Shown: in pieces, positions 53,691-61,628 of the stretch
Position numbering within the stretch: position 1 is the stretch's first letter
Layout of the letters: the number at the start of each line of letters is the position of its first letter
DNA from: RU20A sp042610495
GTDB lineage: Bacteria > Pseudomonadota > Alphaproteobacteria > Rhizobiales > Rhizobiaceae
NCBI RefSeq assembly: GCF_042610495.1
Contig: NZ_JBHGAP010000001.1
Location: 1,178,001 to 1,242,000 of the forward strand
Direction of reading: 5' to 3'
Length of the DNA: 64,000 bases
Position numbers and translations under genes: made by a program
Notes under the pieces: model-generated
Told to the model about the DNA's origin: nothing
Seen by the model: the letters and a program-made list of their open reading frames with translations, nothing else
The model's database searches: none

Positions 53691-54788
53691 CTACACGCTC
53701 TCCGCCAGCGCATACCGCGCGATCTCGATCCCCATCGCCTTCTCCACCGGCGGATAGACGCTCGGGTCGAGGACGCTGGATGCGAGCGGAATGATCGTCT
53801 TCGGCACATGCAGCACCAGAACGCGCATGCCGACGTGGAGCTCGCCGACGCTCAGGGGCTCGCCGGCCGTCGAAAGCGTCGTGATCACGTCCGGGAAGGT
53901 GGCAAGGCGGGCGCCGCCAGCGTCCTCGACGGCCATGTATTCGTTCATCACATGCAGCACGGTTCGCTTGTCGCCAGCGCCGAGCGTCACCGTGCCGATG
54001 TCGAAGGCTTCCCTGGTGTAGACGACGTCCTTCGCGGTGATCTCGCCTTCGGCGAGGATCGACCCGCCGGTGGTCTTGACGATGGCGTCGATGACGGCGC
54101 TCGCCCCTTTCGGCTCTGCGGCAAGGATCGCCTCGCCTAAAGCCAGTGCCAGCGAGATGCCGCCGAGTGCCGCGTTCCGGCGCACATAGGAGGCTCGCAG
54201 CGGATTGCGGCAGGAGGCGATGAAGCCGCCGGACATGTCGGAGGCCGTGCGCAGGACCGGCGAGACCTTGGCCGTCGCCCCGCGCACCACGAGTTCGATA
54301 TAGCGGTTCTCCGCCCGATTGCCGCCGACCGCCGTCTGGATCATCGGTTCGGGCGAGCCCGCCATGCCGATCGAGCCCATGTCGCCGGTCGGATGCGCGC
54401 GGATGTCGCCCACGGCATCCAGCACCTTCGTGCCGAGAATGGCCGAGGGCAGCCAGCCATTCAGCGTCGAGGAGCGGCCGTTCTGGCCCACCATCAGCGC
54501 CGCCAGCGGTTCGCCGAGCGCCTCCTGCAACAATTGCACGGCCTTGACGTAATCGACGCCCTGCATTTCCCAGGCCGTCGTGGAGGCCGGCGCGCCGATC
54601 GCGGCTGCTGTCGCCACCCAGTCCTCTTCCTTCAGTTCATCGATCGAGACCAGCTCCGGCCGGCCAATGGAGACGGCCGCGCGCCCCAGCATGCGGCCAT
54701 GATCGGCCCAGCCGCCGCCGCCCGCCGCATAGATCGAGCCGCCGCGCACGGCCGCCTCGACATCCGTCTCCCTAAGAATGCGTCCCAT
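53691..54788 (-). CDS. DUF917-family protein, candidate thiohydantoin-propionate desulfhydrase
   Basis: A 365-residue DUF917 protein. The conserved N-terminus is AAVRGGSIYAAGGGGWADHG, followed by GAPASTTAWEMQG and, later, GDMGSIGMAGSPEPM. DUF917 proteins occur next to hydantoinases but few have a known reaction. In this operon every other gene fits one step of ergothioneine breakdown; the unassigned step is conversion of 3-(5-oxo-2-thioxoimidazolidin-4-yl)propanoate to hydantoin-5-propanoate, so this is the candidate by elimination. It overlaps the carbamoylase gene by 17 bases. Confidence 0.75.
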   Translation of the reverse strand: MGRILRETDVEAAVRGGSIYAAGGGGWADHGRMLGRAAVSIGRPELVSIDELKEEDWVATAAAIGAPASTTAWEMQGVDYVKAVQLLQEALGEPLAALMVGQNGRSSTLNGWLPSAILGTKVLDAVGDIRAHPTGDMGSIGMAGSPEPMIQTAVGGNRAENRYIELVVRGATAKVSPVLRTASDMSGGFIASCRNPLRASYVRRNAALGGISLALALGEAILAAEPKGASAVIDAIVKTTGGSILAEGEITAKDVVYTREAFDIGTVTLGAGDKRTVLHVMNEYMAVEDAGGARLATFPDVITTLSTAGEPLSVGELHVGMRVLVLHVPKTIIPLASSVLDPSVYPPVEKAMGIEIARYALAESV

Positions 54789-56061
54789 CGGTTCCGATCT
54801 CCTGCAGGGTTTTGTCGAGACGCCGCACGGCCTCGTAGAGAACCGCGGCGCCCAGCGTGATGTCGTCCGTATCCGCCCACTCGTCCGGCGTATGGGACCG
54901 CCCGTCGCGACAGGCGACGAAGATCATGGCCGAGCGCGTGATGCGCGCCAGCCAGGCCGCATCGTGCCCGGCACCAGACGCCATGCGGCGGCGGCTGGCG
55001 CCGAGCTCAAGGCAGGCCGTGTCGAGGGCATCGATGAGGATGCGGTCGGACGGCGTCGGCGGATTGTCGGAGATGACCTTGGGGGGCGCGATCTCCGCGC
55101 CCGTCTCCGCCGCCACCTCGCCGGCAAGCGCGCTTACCGCGCCCAGAAAAAGCTCCATCCGCGCCCGGTCCTCGGCCCGCGCATCGATCAGCAGCCGGGC
55201 CCGCGACGGCACGACATTGGCCGCATTCGGCTCGATCGCGAACTCACCGACCGTTGCGGTAAAGTGCGTCGGCCCCTCCGAAAGCTGCCGTGCGATCGCC
55301 TCAACGCCCGTCACCAGCCGCGCCCCGGCCGAAAGCGCATCGATCCGCCGGTCCATCGGCGTCGTGCCGGCATGGTCTGCCCGCCCCTCCACCACGATTT
55401 CCACGCGGGTGATGCCGGCAATGGCGGTCACGAGGCCGATATCTGAGCGCTCCGCCTCCAGCACCGGCCCCTGCTCGATATGCAGTTCGAGAAAGGCGCG
55501 GATATCCGTCCGCTTCAAAGCCGCCAGTCGCGAGGGATCGCCGCCCGCCTCGATGAGCCCCTGCCGCAGCGTCAGGTCGCCGGCCTGCCGGCTGAGCCAG
55601 CCATCCGGCAGAAGCCCGGCCATGCCCCGGCTGCCGATGCAGGAGACACCGAAGATCGAAACTTCCTCGGCGAGGAAATCGACGATCTCCAGATCGTGGT
55701 CGAGCCTGATACCGTTCTCTTCGAGCCCCCGCGCCACCTCCAGCGCCGCCGCAAGGCCGGCAATACCGTCGAAACGCCCGCCCTCCGGCACCGTATCGGA
55801 ATGGGAGCCGAGCATGATCGTGCCGAGACCGGGCCTTCGGCCCTTGCGCCGGCCGATGAGATTGCCGGCCGCATCGATGCGCGTTTCGAGGCCCGCGGCG
55901 CGGAAAGCACGATCGAGAAAGGCGCGTCCCTGAAGAAAGCGCGGCGTAAACGCACGGCGCGTATAGGGCCTGTCCGGCTCGGTGATGCGGGAAAGCTCCG
56001 CGATGAGATCGCCGATCGCCTCCGCGCGCACCGGCAGATTGCCGTCCGGCACCGCCATCAT
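54772..56061 (-). CDS. M20-family N-carbamoyl-amino-acid hydrolase
   Basis: A 429-residue dimeric metallo-amidase of the hydantoinase/carbamoylase group (M20). Metal ligands: His87 in GSHSDTVPEGGRFDG, Asp99, Glu in LAEEVSIFG, His194 in ELHIEQGP and the late SGAGHDAAW. The family cleaves N-carbamoyl-L-amino acids to amino acid, CO2 and ammonia, or ureidoglycolate-type substrates. Here N-carbamoyl-L-glutamate is the likely substrate, giving glutamate as the end product. ATG at 56061 overlaps the amidohydrolase stop (ATGA), so translation is coupled; the longer upstream frame lies inside the neighbouring gene. Confidence 0.87.
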   Translation of the reverse strand: MMAVPDGNLPVRAEAIGDLIAELSRITEPDRPYTRRAFTPRFLQGRAFLDRAFRAAGLETRIDAAGNLIGRRKGRRPGLGTIMLGSHSDTVPEGGRFDGIAGLAAALEVARGLEENGIRLDHDLEIVDFLAEEVSIFGVSCIGSRGMAGLLPDGWLSRQAGDLTLRQGLIEAGGDPSRLAALKRTDIRAFLELHIEQGPVLEAERSDIGLVTAIAGITRVEIVVEGRADHAGTTPMDRRIDALSAGARLVTGVEAIARQLSEGPTHFTATVGEFAIEPNAANVVPSRARLLIDARAEDRARMELFLGAVSALAGEVAAETGAEIAPPKVISDNPPTPSDRILIDALDTACLELGASRRRMASGAGHDAAWLARITRSAMIFVACRDGRSHTPDEWADTDDITLGAAVLYEAVRRLDKTLQEIGTDGTHS

Positions 56062-57437
56062 GCCCGCCACTCCGCCGCGATGACGGCCGGCGGTCGCACG
56101 AACCGGCCGATTCCCGGATCCGCCATCACCTGCCGCCCGTCGAAGACCTGTTGCCCGCGCAGCCACGTGCCCGCCACCCGCCACGGCAGCTCAATGCCGG
56201 TATAGGGAGACCAGCCGACCACATTGTGCCCGCTTGCCGCCGCATCATAGGTGAAAGGCTCCGGGGTCAGCACCGCGATATCGGCATCCTTGCCGATCTC
56301 CAGCGCGCCCTTGCGATGGTCGATGCGGAAATGCCGGGCCGGGTTCTTCGCCATCAGTTCGGCGGCCCGCGTCAGCGGAATGCCGCGCTCCAGCGCGCCC
56401 TTCACGAAGAGCGGCAGCATGACCTCCAGCCCCGGCACGCCCGACGCATTCTTCAGCATATCCGGATCGGTCTTGCGGTCCTCCGACCAGCTGACATGGT
56501 CGGTGGAGACCAGCGTGACGTTTCCGTCCGCCACATGCCGCCACAGCGCCTCGACTTCCGCGCGCGGACGGATCGGCGGGTTGATCTTGGCCTTGCCGCC
56601 AAGGCGCCGCACGTCGTTTTCCTCGTCGAGCACGAGATAGTGGATGCAGCATTCGATGGTCGCCGCGTGCCCGCTCGCGCGGTAGGCGGCGGCAAGCGCG
56701 TAGCCGCGCGACAGCGAACAATGCACCACATGGGCCGGGCAGCCGGTCTCCGCCCCCGTCTCGTAGATCTGCGTTGTCGCCAAAAGCTCGGCAAGAGGCG
56801 GCCGCGACAGGGCGTGCGCGCGCCAGTCGGTGATCCCGCTCGCCCGCACCGCGGCCATCGCCGCACGCACCGTCTCGTCATCCTCATTGTGGACACCGGC
56901 GGCAAGGCCGGTGGGCGCAATCGCCCGGAAGCAGTCGGCGAGAAGGTTTGGCGCGATGCGCGGAAAGCGTTTCGGATCCGTGCCGAAGGTGGAGAATTTG
57001 AAGGCGGCGACGCCGGCCTCCACCATCTCGCCGATCCGCCCCGGCCCCTCCTCCGGGTCGATCGTGCCGTAGAGCGCGAAGTCGATGCGCGCCTGCGCGC
57101 CGGCATGGGCGATCTTGCGGCGCACGGCGTCACCCGAACAGACGAGATCCCCCTCGTCATAGGGCATGTCGACGATGGTCGTGACCCCGCCGGCCGCCGC
57201 CGAGCGGGTAGACCAGACGAAATCCTCCTGGTTCTTCTGGGAGAGCGAATGCACCTGCGCATCGATGGCACCGGGCAGAATGAGTGCCTTGCCCAGATCA
57301 TGCCGCTCCCGCGCCGCCGGCATCGCCCCCTGCCCGATGAAGGCGATCGTGCCATCGCGCACGGCCACATGACCCGCCTCCACGATGCGATCGGGGAGCA
57401 CGACGGTGCCCTTCAGAACGAGATCGAAATCGCCCAT
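56058..57437 (-). CDS. Hydantoinase/dihydroorotase-like amidohydrolase
   Basis: A 459-residue cyclic amidohydrolase. Expected metal ligands: His63 (with Gln61 in place of the first His of the usual HxH), Lys147 (carboxylated lysine position, AAFKFST), His183, His239 and Asp313 (STDHVSW). The DxQxH variant is seen in some dihydroorotase-like proteins. The enzymes open five- or six-membered cyclic amides such as hydantoin, dihydropyrimidines or allantoin. In context the substrate is probably hydantoin-5-propanoate, giving N-carbamoyl-L-glutamate for the next gene product. ATG shares a base with the upstream TGA (TGATG). Confidence 0.83.
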   Translation of the reverse strand: MGDFDLVLKGTVVLPDRIVEAGHVAVRDGTIAFIGQGAMPAARERHDLGKALILPGAIDAQVHSLSQKNQEDFVWSTRSAAAGGVTTIVDMPYDEGDLVCSGDAVRRKIAHAGAQARIDFALYGTIDPEEGPGRIGEMVEAGVAAFKFSTFGTDPKRFPRIAPNLLADCFRAIAPTGLAAGVHNEDDETVRAAMAAVRASGITDWRAHALSRPPLAELLATTQIYETGAETGCPAHVVHCSLSRGYALAAAYRASGHAATIECCIHYLVLDEENDVRRLGGKAKINPPIRPRAEVEALWRHVADGNVTLVSTDHVSWSEDRKTDPDMLKNASGVPGLEVMLPLFVKGALERGIPLTRAAELMAKNPARHFRIDHRKGALEIGKDADIAVLTPEPFTYDAAASGHNVVGWSPYTGIELPWRVAGTWLRGQQVFDGRQVMADPGIGRFVRPPAVIAAEWRA

Positions 57438-59008
57438 CAGCCTGCCTCCCGCCCCGTTGAAACAGGGGCCATCGCCCCGCTGAGCGCGAAGCACTGGTCG
57501 AATTCCGGCATCGGCGCCAGACCGATGAGGCCGGCGAGGAAGTCCTCCGCGGAGAAGCTGCGGTCCAGCGCCTCGATCTCCAGCGAGAGCGGCCGGTCCT
57601 CGCGATAGGTGGCGCTGGTCGCGCGCACCCGCTCATAAGCCAGCAGCGCCACGCCGTCCGGCGCATCACCGGTCAGATCGATCGCCTGCGCCGACAGCAT
57701 CGCCTCGATGGCGGCCATCTGGCGCAGATCCCGCACCTGCGTTTCCATCCGCTCCACGATCAGCGGCAGGAAGGTTGCCTCCTCCTCCAGCCCGCCGGCC
57801 ACCACGATCGACTGGGCCGACAGAGGGACGGCGAGCGACTGCACGCGCATGTAGAGCTCCACCACCAGCTTCATCAGCGGCCCCATGCCGGTGGCGACGA
57901 CGCCGGGGGCCACGAGGTTGACCGGCAGGTTGCGGCGAACACCGTTGGTGAGCTGGATGCAGCGGTTGAGGATGTTGCGGGCGACATGGGAAAAGGCGAT
58001 CTGCGCCGTCTCCACATAGAGCGCCACCGTCAGCGGCAGCGAGGCACCCGAGGCCATCACCCGGTTGCCGATGACGACGGGATTGTCGTCGGAGACGTGG
58101 GTTGCCTCCACGATACGGCCCGCCGCCACCAGCAGCGTATCGACGGCCGCGCCGAAGACCTGCGCCGTCATGCGCAGCGAGAGCGGATCATGCACGCCGG
58201 AGGGGGCCGGCCAGCCCTCGCCCGTCGCCTGCCCGGCGAGCCAGGTCGCGGCCAGCGCCTCGCCACGCGTGCCGAGCTCAGCCGCGACCGTCCACGGATC
58301 GGCCGAGGCCCCGAGCGCCAGCGACGAGAGAAGCCCGGTGGCAAGGGCCACCCGCAGCGCCCGCGCCGCCTCGCGCAGCACGTCGGAGGTGGCGGCAAAG
58401 GCAATGGCATTGGTGCTGAGTGCCGCCAGCGCATCGCGCGGGCGAAGCCGCAGCGGCTGGAGCCCCGCCTGCCGCAGCGCCTCGCCGGCCGGCAGCAGCA
58501 TGCCGTTGTAGAAGGCCTCGCCGCTACCCGTCAGCGCCGCCGCGATCTGGCCCATCAGCCCGATATCCGCGCAGCCGATAGAGCCGTGACGGCGCACGGC
58601 GGGAATGATCCCGCAGCGGAAGAGATCGGCAAAGGCGAGGATCAGCTGCGGGCTGCATCCGCTATGGCCGGTCAACGCGGTGTTGATGCGGATCGCCAGC
58701 GCCTTGCGCACCGTGGGCGCGGAAAAGAAGGGACCGGTGCCGAAATTGTGGGCGCGCACGAGTGCTGTGTTGAAAGCCTCGATGTCGTCGTCGCTCAACA
58801 GGCGGTCCTTCAGGGAGCCGACGCCGGTGTTGGAGCCGTAGACAGGCCGGCCCGCCGCCATGCTCTCCAGCACGACCTCATGCGCGAGCGCAGCCTTTGC
58901 GAGCCCCGCCTTGCCCGGCACCGGCACCAGCGCCCCCCGCCCGATGGCGTCGAGCGTGGCAAAATCGAGCGGATGGCCCGTCAGCACGAGCGGCGAGGAA
59001 GTCGGCAT
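57437..59008 (-). CDS. Aromatic-ammonia-lyase homologue without MIO triad, probable ergothionase
   Basis: A 523-residue protein of the histidine/phenylalanine ammonia-lyase fold (VYGSNTGVGSLKDRLL, RAHNFGTG, EATHVSDDNP, FSHVARNILNR). The Ala-Ser-Gly triad that cyclises to the MIO electrophile is replaced: GSIGCADIG has Cys146-Ala147-Asp148, so MIO cannot form. Ammonia-lyases need MIO; ergothionase, which eliminates trimethylamine from ergothioneine, does not. Lys380 and the Glu run 408-410 fall near the catalytic Lys and Glu reported for Treponema ergothionase (Lys384 and Glu411, from memory). First gene of the operon; ATG at 59008 is chosen because the protein then starts like its relatives. 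It faces a LysR gene. Confidence 0.82.
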   Translation of the reverse strand: MPTSSPLVLTGHPLDFATLDAIGRGALVPVPGKAGLAKAALAHEVVLESMAAGRPVYGSNTGVGSLKDRLLSDDDIEAFNTALVRAHNFGTGPFFSAPTVRKALAIRINTALTGHSGCSPQLILAFADLFRCGIIPAVRRHGSIGCADIGLMGQIAAALTGSGEAFYNGMLLPAGEALRQAGLQPLRLRPRDALAALSTNAIAFAATSDVLREAARALRVALATGLLSSLALGASADPWTVAAELGTRGEALAATWLAGQATGEGWPAPSGVHDPLSLRMTAQVFGAAVDTLLVAAGRIVEATHVSDDNPVVIGNRVMASGASLPLTVALYVETAQIAFSHVARNILNRCIQLTNGVRRNLPVNLVAPGVVATGMGPLMKLVVELYMRVQSLAVPLSAQSIVVAGGLEEEATFLPLIVERMETQVRDLRQMAAIEAMLSAQAIDLTGDAPDGVALLAYERVRATSATYREDRPLSLEIEALDRSFSAEDFLAGLIGLAPMPEFDQCFALSGAMAPVSTGREAG

Positions 59009-59083
59009 GCGGTCGCGGTCTCCGGCAATGCGCGCTCGGACGGGAGGGCCGCCGGGCCCCGGCGCATCGCGTATGAACGCAAT

Positions 59084-59122
59084 GCTATGCCCAAGGCCGG
59101 CCGGCGTGCTATATCCCAAAAG
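59084..59122. promoter_or_regulatory. Direct repeats in the divergent promoter region
   Basis: GCTAT-GCCCAAGG (59084-59096) and GCTATATCCCAAAAG (59108-59122) are similar direct repeats 24 bases apart between the ergothionase-like gene and the divergent LysR gene. On the minus strand they read CATAGC and TATAGC, either of which could serve as a -10 element. They are candidates for regulator binding; the evidence is thin. Confidence 0.35.
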
Positions 59123-59247
59123 CGGAACATCCTATGCCGCGAGCCGGACATGCCGGCCAATGACGCGGGTGCGGAGCGGGCCGATGCGCACCGCGCTCCG
59201 CGCACCAGAGATCAACACCGGACCCGAAACGGGTGAACGGACCCGCC

Positions 59248-60498
59248 ATGGACATCGCCACGATCGCCATCTCCGTCGCCGTCATCGAAGCCGGCGGGAT
59301 CCGCGCCGCCGCCCGCGCCACGAGCCGACCGGCCGCCAGCGTCAGTGCCGCCATCCGCCGGGTGGAAGCCGCCCTCTCCCTTCCGCTCGTGCGGCGCGAG
59401 GCCAAGATGACGGTTGCGACCGTGGAAGCCCGCCGCCGCCTGCCGGAGCTGAAAGCCATCATTCGCGCCGCCGAGGCGCTGATACCGGCTGGCCGGGACG
59501 GGAGGCCCCGTAAGGACGCGGCCGGCGGCGACCTGGCGGGTCTGTCGATCAGCCTCACCACCCTCTTCCGCTTCCTGGCGCTTTCCGATGGCGGATCGAT
59601 CCGCGCCACGGCCGCCCGTCTCGGCATCGGCCAGCCGCAACTGTCCCGGCAGATCGCGACGCTGGAGGCCGCCACCGGCCGCAAGCTCATCGTCCGCCAG
59701 CCGGACGGCGTGCGCCTGACGCCTGAGGGTGCTGCACTGTTGCCGGTGATGCGCACCATCGTCGATCGCTGGCAGAAGCTTGCGGCAGGCTCCGGGCTTC
59801 GCTTCCGCCACAGCGCCGCCACCTGGCGGCTCGGCACCATCATGCCGCTCGGCCCGGAGAGCCGCGTCGCCCGCCTGCTCGCCGCCCTTATGGCCCGCTG
59901 GCACCGCGAGCGCCCGCGCCAGCCGCTCTACCTCGCCTCCACCACCGCCGACGAGCTGGTTGCGGGCCTGCGCCACCGCCGCTTCGACGCCGCCCTGCTC
60001 GACGTGGCGGAGCTGCCGTCGGGCGTCGAAGGCCGCCCGGTCGCCACCGCGAGCCTTGCCCTGATGGCCGCGCGCCGCTCCACCGGAGATACGGCAGACA
60101 GCCTGCTGGAAGGCCTCCGGGCCGGCCAGCCGCTGGCCCTGCCGAGCCCGCAAAGCGGCCTGCGCCAGATCGCCAACCGCTACCTCGATGTCACCTTCGA
60201 TGCCGCCGCGCGCCAGAGGCTGAGAGTGGTGGAAGTCGATTCCATCCCCATCATCCTGAACCTCGTGCTGCACCACGGCCATGCCGCGATCCTGCCGGAG
60301 ACGGCAGTCAGCAGCCCGCCCGGCGCTCTCCTAATCCGTCCGCTGCCGGACGATTACCGGCAGACGCTTTCCCTCGTCTGGCTGCCGGAACCCGCCGCGC
60401 GCGACGGCGCGCAAGCCGTTCTCTCCATGCTGCGCGACCTCTCCCGCGCGCCCATCCAGCCGGAATCGGATTTGCAGCCAGCCGATACAAGGGCCTGA
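59248..60498 (+). CDS. LysR-family regulator with two tandem DNA-binding domains
   Basis: A 416-residue protein, about 110 longer than usual. The extra length is a second LysR-type helix-turn-helix: domain 1 at about 3-60 (AARATSRPAASVSAAIRRVE) and domain 2 at about 101-165 (IRATAARLGIGQPQLSRQIA, then RQPDGVRLTPEGAAL). A periplasmic-binding-protein-like effector domain follows from about 180. Domain 2 is the better-conserved one. The gene diverges from the ergothioneine-type operon and is its obvious candidate regulator, possibly sensing thiourocanate or ergothioneine. Start at 59248 (ATG) is preferred over GTG 15 bases earlier; neither has a good ribosome binding site. Confidence 0.85.
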   Translation: MDIATIAISVAVIEAGGIRAAARATSRPAASVSAAIRRVEAALSLPLVRREAKMTVATVEARRRLPELKAIIRAAEALIPAGRDGRPRKDAAGGDLAGLSISLTTLFRFLALSDGGSIRATAARLGIGQPQLSRQIATLEAATGRKLIVRQPDGVRLTPEGAALLPVMRTIVDRWQKLAAGSGLRFRHSAATWRLGTIMPLGPESRVARLLAALMARWHRERPRQPLYLASTTADELVAGLRHRRFDAALLDVAELPSGVEGRPVATASLALMAARRSTGDTADSLLEGLRAGQPLALPSPQSGLRQIANRYLDVTFDAAARQRLRVVEVDSIPIILNLVLHHGHAAILPETAVSSPPGALLIRPLPDDYRQTLSLVWLPEPAARDGAQAVLSMLRDLSRAPIQPESDLQPADTRA

Positions 60499-60544
60499 TC
60501 GGACTCGCCTTTCCGCCCACACTTGAATCGGTTTCTGAACGGCT

Positions 60545-61519
60545 TCACGTCGGCTTCGAAGTCCCCGTGCGCCGCCGCGTCTCGGTCGGGCTTTCGCGGT
60601 AATGCGCCCGGTAGCTGCGCGAAAAGGCGGCCGCCGAATTGAACCCGGCAAAGGCGGCGATATCGGCAAAGGCCTCCCGCGTCTCGATCACCCGGCGGCG
60701 CGCCGCATTCAGCCTCAGCGCCATGTAGTGGGCATGCGGCGCCACGCCCATGGTCGCCTGGAACAGATCCTGCAGATGCCGCGCGCTGACACCCACCTTG
60801 CGGGCAAGACGCACCAGGGTCAGCGGCGCCTCGACGGAAGCCTCCATCAGCCGGATCGCTTCCGCCACCCGCGCATCCTTGATCCGCATCGTGCCGAGCG
60901 GCGCCACCTGCAAGAGGCGATCCACCGGCTCCTGCTCGTAGATGAAGAGACGCGACACTTCGAGCGCCAGCGAATAGCCCTGCCGGCGACGGATGATTTC
61001 CAGCATCAGGTCGAGCGTCGGCAGCGAGCCGCCCGTGGTGATACGCTTGCCGTCGATGACGAAACGATCGCCGCCGACGGCAATCTGCGGATAGGTCGTC
61101 TCGAACTCCGTCCGGTCCTCCCAGTGAACGGTCACGCGATGGCCGTCGAGCAGGCTTGATTCGGCCAGCAGCCAGCTGCCTGATTCGATGCCCGCCATCA
61201 GGCTGCGGTGGCGCGCCGTCTGGGACAGTTGCATGCGCAACTGCGCGGTGGCGCTGCGCTGCCAGTTGTAGCTCGAAAGAATGAACAGCGGCCGCGTCTC
61301 CCGCTCCACCCGGAAGGCGCCGGCAACGGGAATGGGAATGCCGCCCTTCGTCTCGATCGGCAGGCCATCGGGCGAAAACACCCGCCAGCCATAGAGCGGC
61401 TGGCCGGAAATGCGGTTGGCCGCGCGCAGCGGCTCGATGACCGAGGCGACGAGGATGAGGTTGGTTTCCGGCAGCACGAGAAGGTCGATCTCCAGCCGCT
61501 CGTCGGTCCGCTCCAGCAT
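60545..61519 (-). CDS. GlxA-family AraC regulator, CdhR-like
   Basis: A 324-residue regulator with an N-terminal DJ-1/PfpI-like (GATase1-like) domain (about 10-190) and a C-terminal AraC double helix-turn-helix (about 215-315; ARKVGVSARHLQDLFQATMG and DIAAFAGFNSAAAFSRSY). This architecture is that of CdhR, GbdR and related regulators of carnitine, betaine and choline breakdown. It diverges from the dehydrocarnitine cleavage gene and probably activates it in the presence of carnitine. GGAGGGAAAG precedes ATG. The 109-base divergent region contains AGCAG-CACAAC-CTGCT at 61577-61592 as a possible site. Confidence 0.87.
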   Translation of the reverse strand: MLERTDERLEIDLLVLPETNLILVASVIEPLRAANRISGQPLYGWRVFSPDGLPIETKGGIPIPVAGAFRVERETRPLFILSSYNWQRSATAQLRMQLSQTARHRSLMAGIESGSWLLAESSLLDGHRVTVHWEDRTEFETTYPQIAVGGDRFVIDGKRITTGGSLPTLDLMLEIIRRRQGYSLALEVSRLFIYEQEPVDRLLQVAPLGTMRIKDARVAEAIRLMEASVEAPLTLVRLARKVGVSARHLQDLFQATMGVAPHAHYMALRLNAARRRVIETREAFADIAAFAGFNSAAAFSRSYRAHYRESPTETRRRTGTSKPT

Positions 61520-61628
61520 CTTTCCCTCCCCACAACCGCTGAAACTGTAAAGGAGAGTTCCGAAAATGCAAAGCCAAGCAGCACAACCTGCTCCTTAATG
61601 GGTTTAACGACAAAAGAGGGAACATCAC

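Noticed and set aside
57437..59008. Histidine ammonia-lyase HutH
   Set aside because: The Ala-Ser-Gly triad for the MIO cofactor is absent and no hutI or hutG lies nearby; the chemistry of the neighbours fits ergothioneine better.
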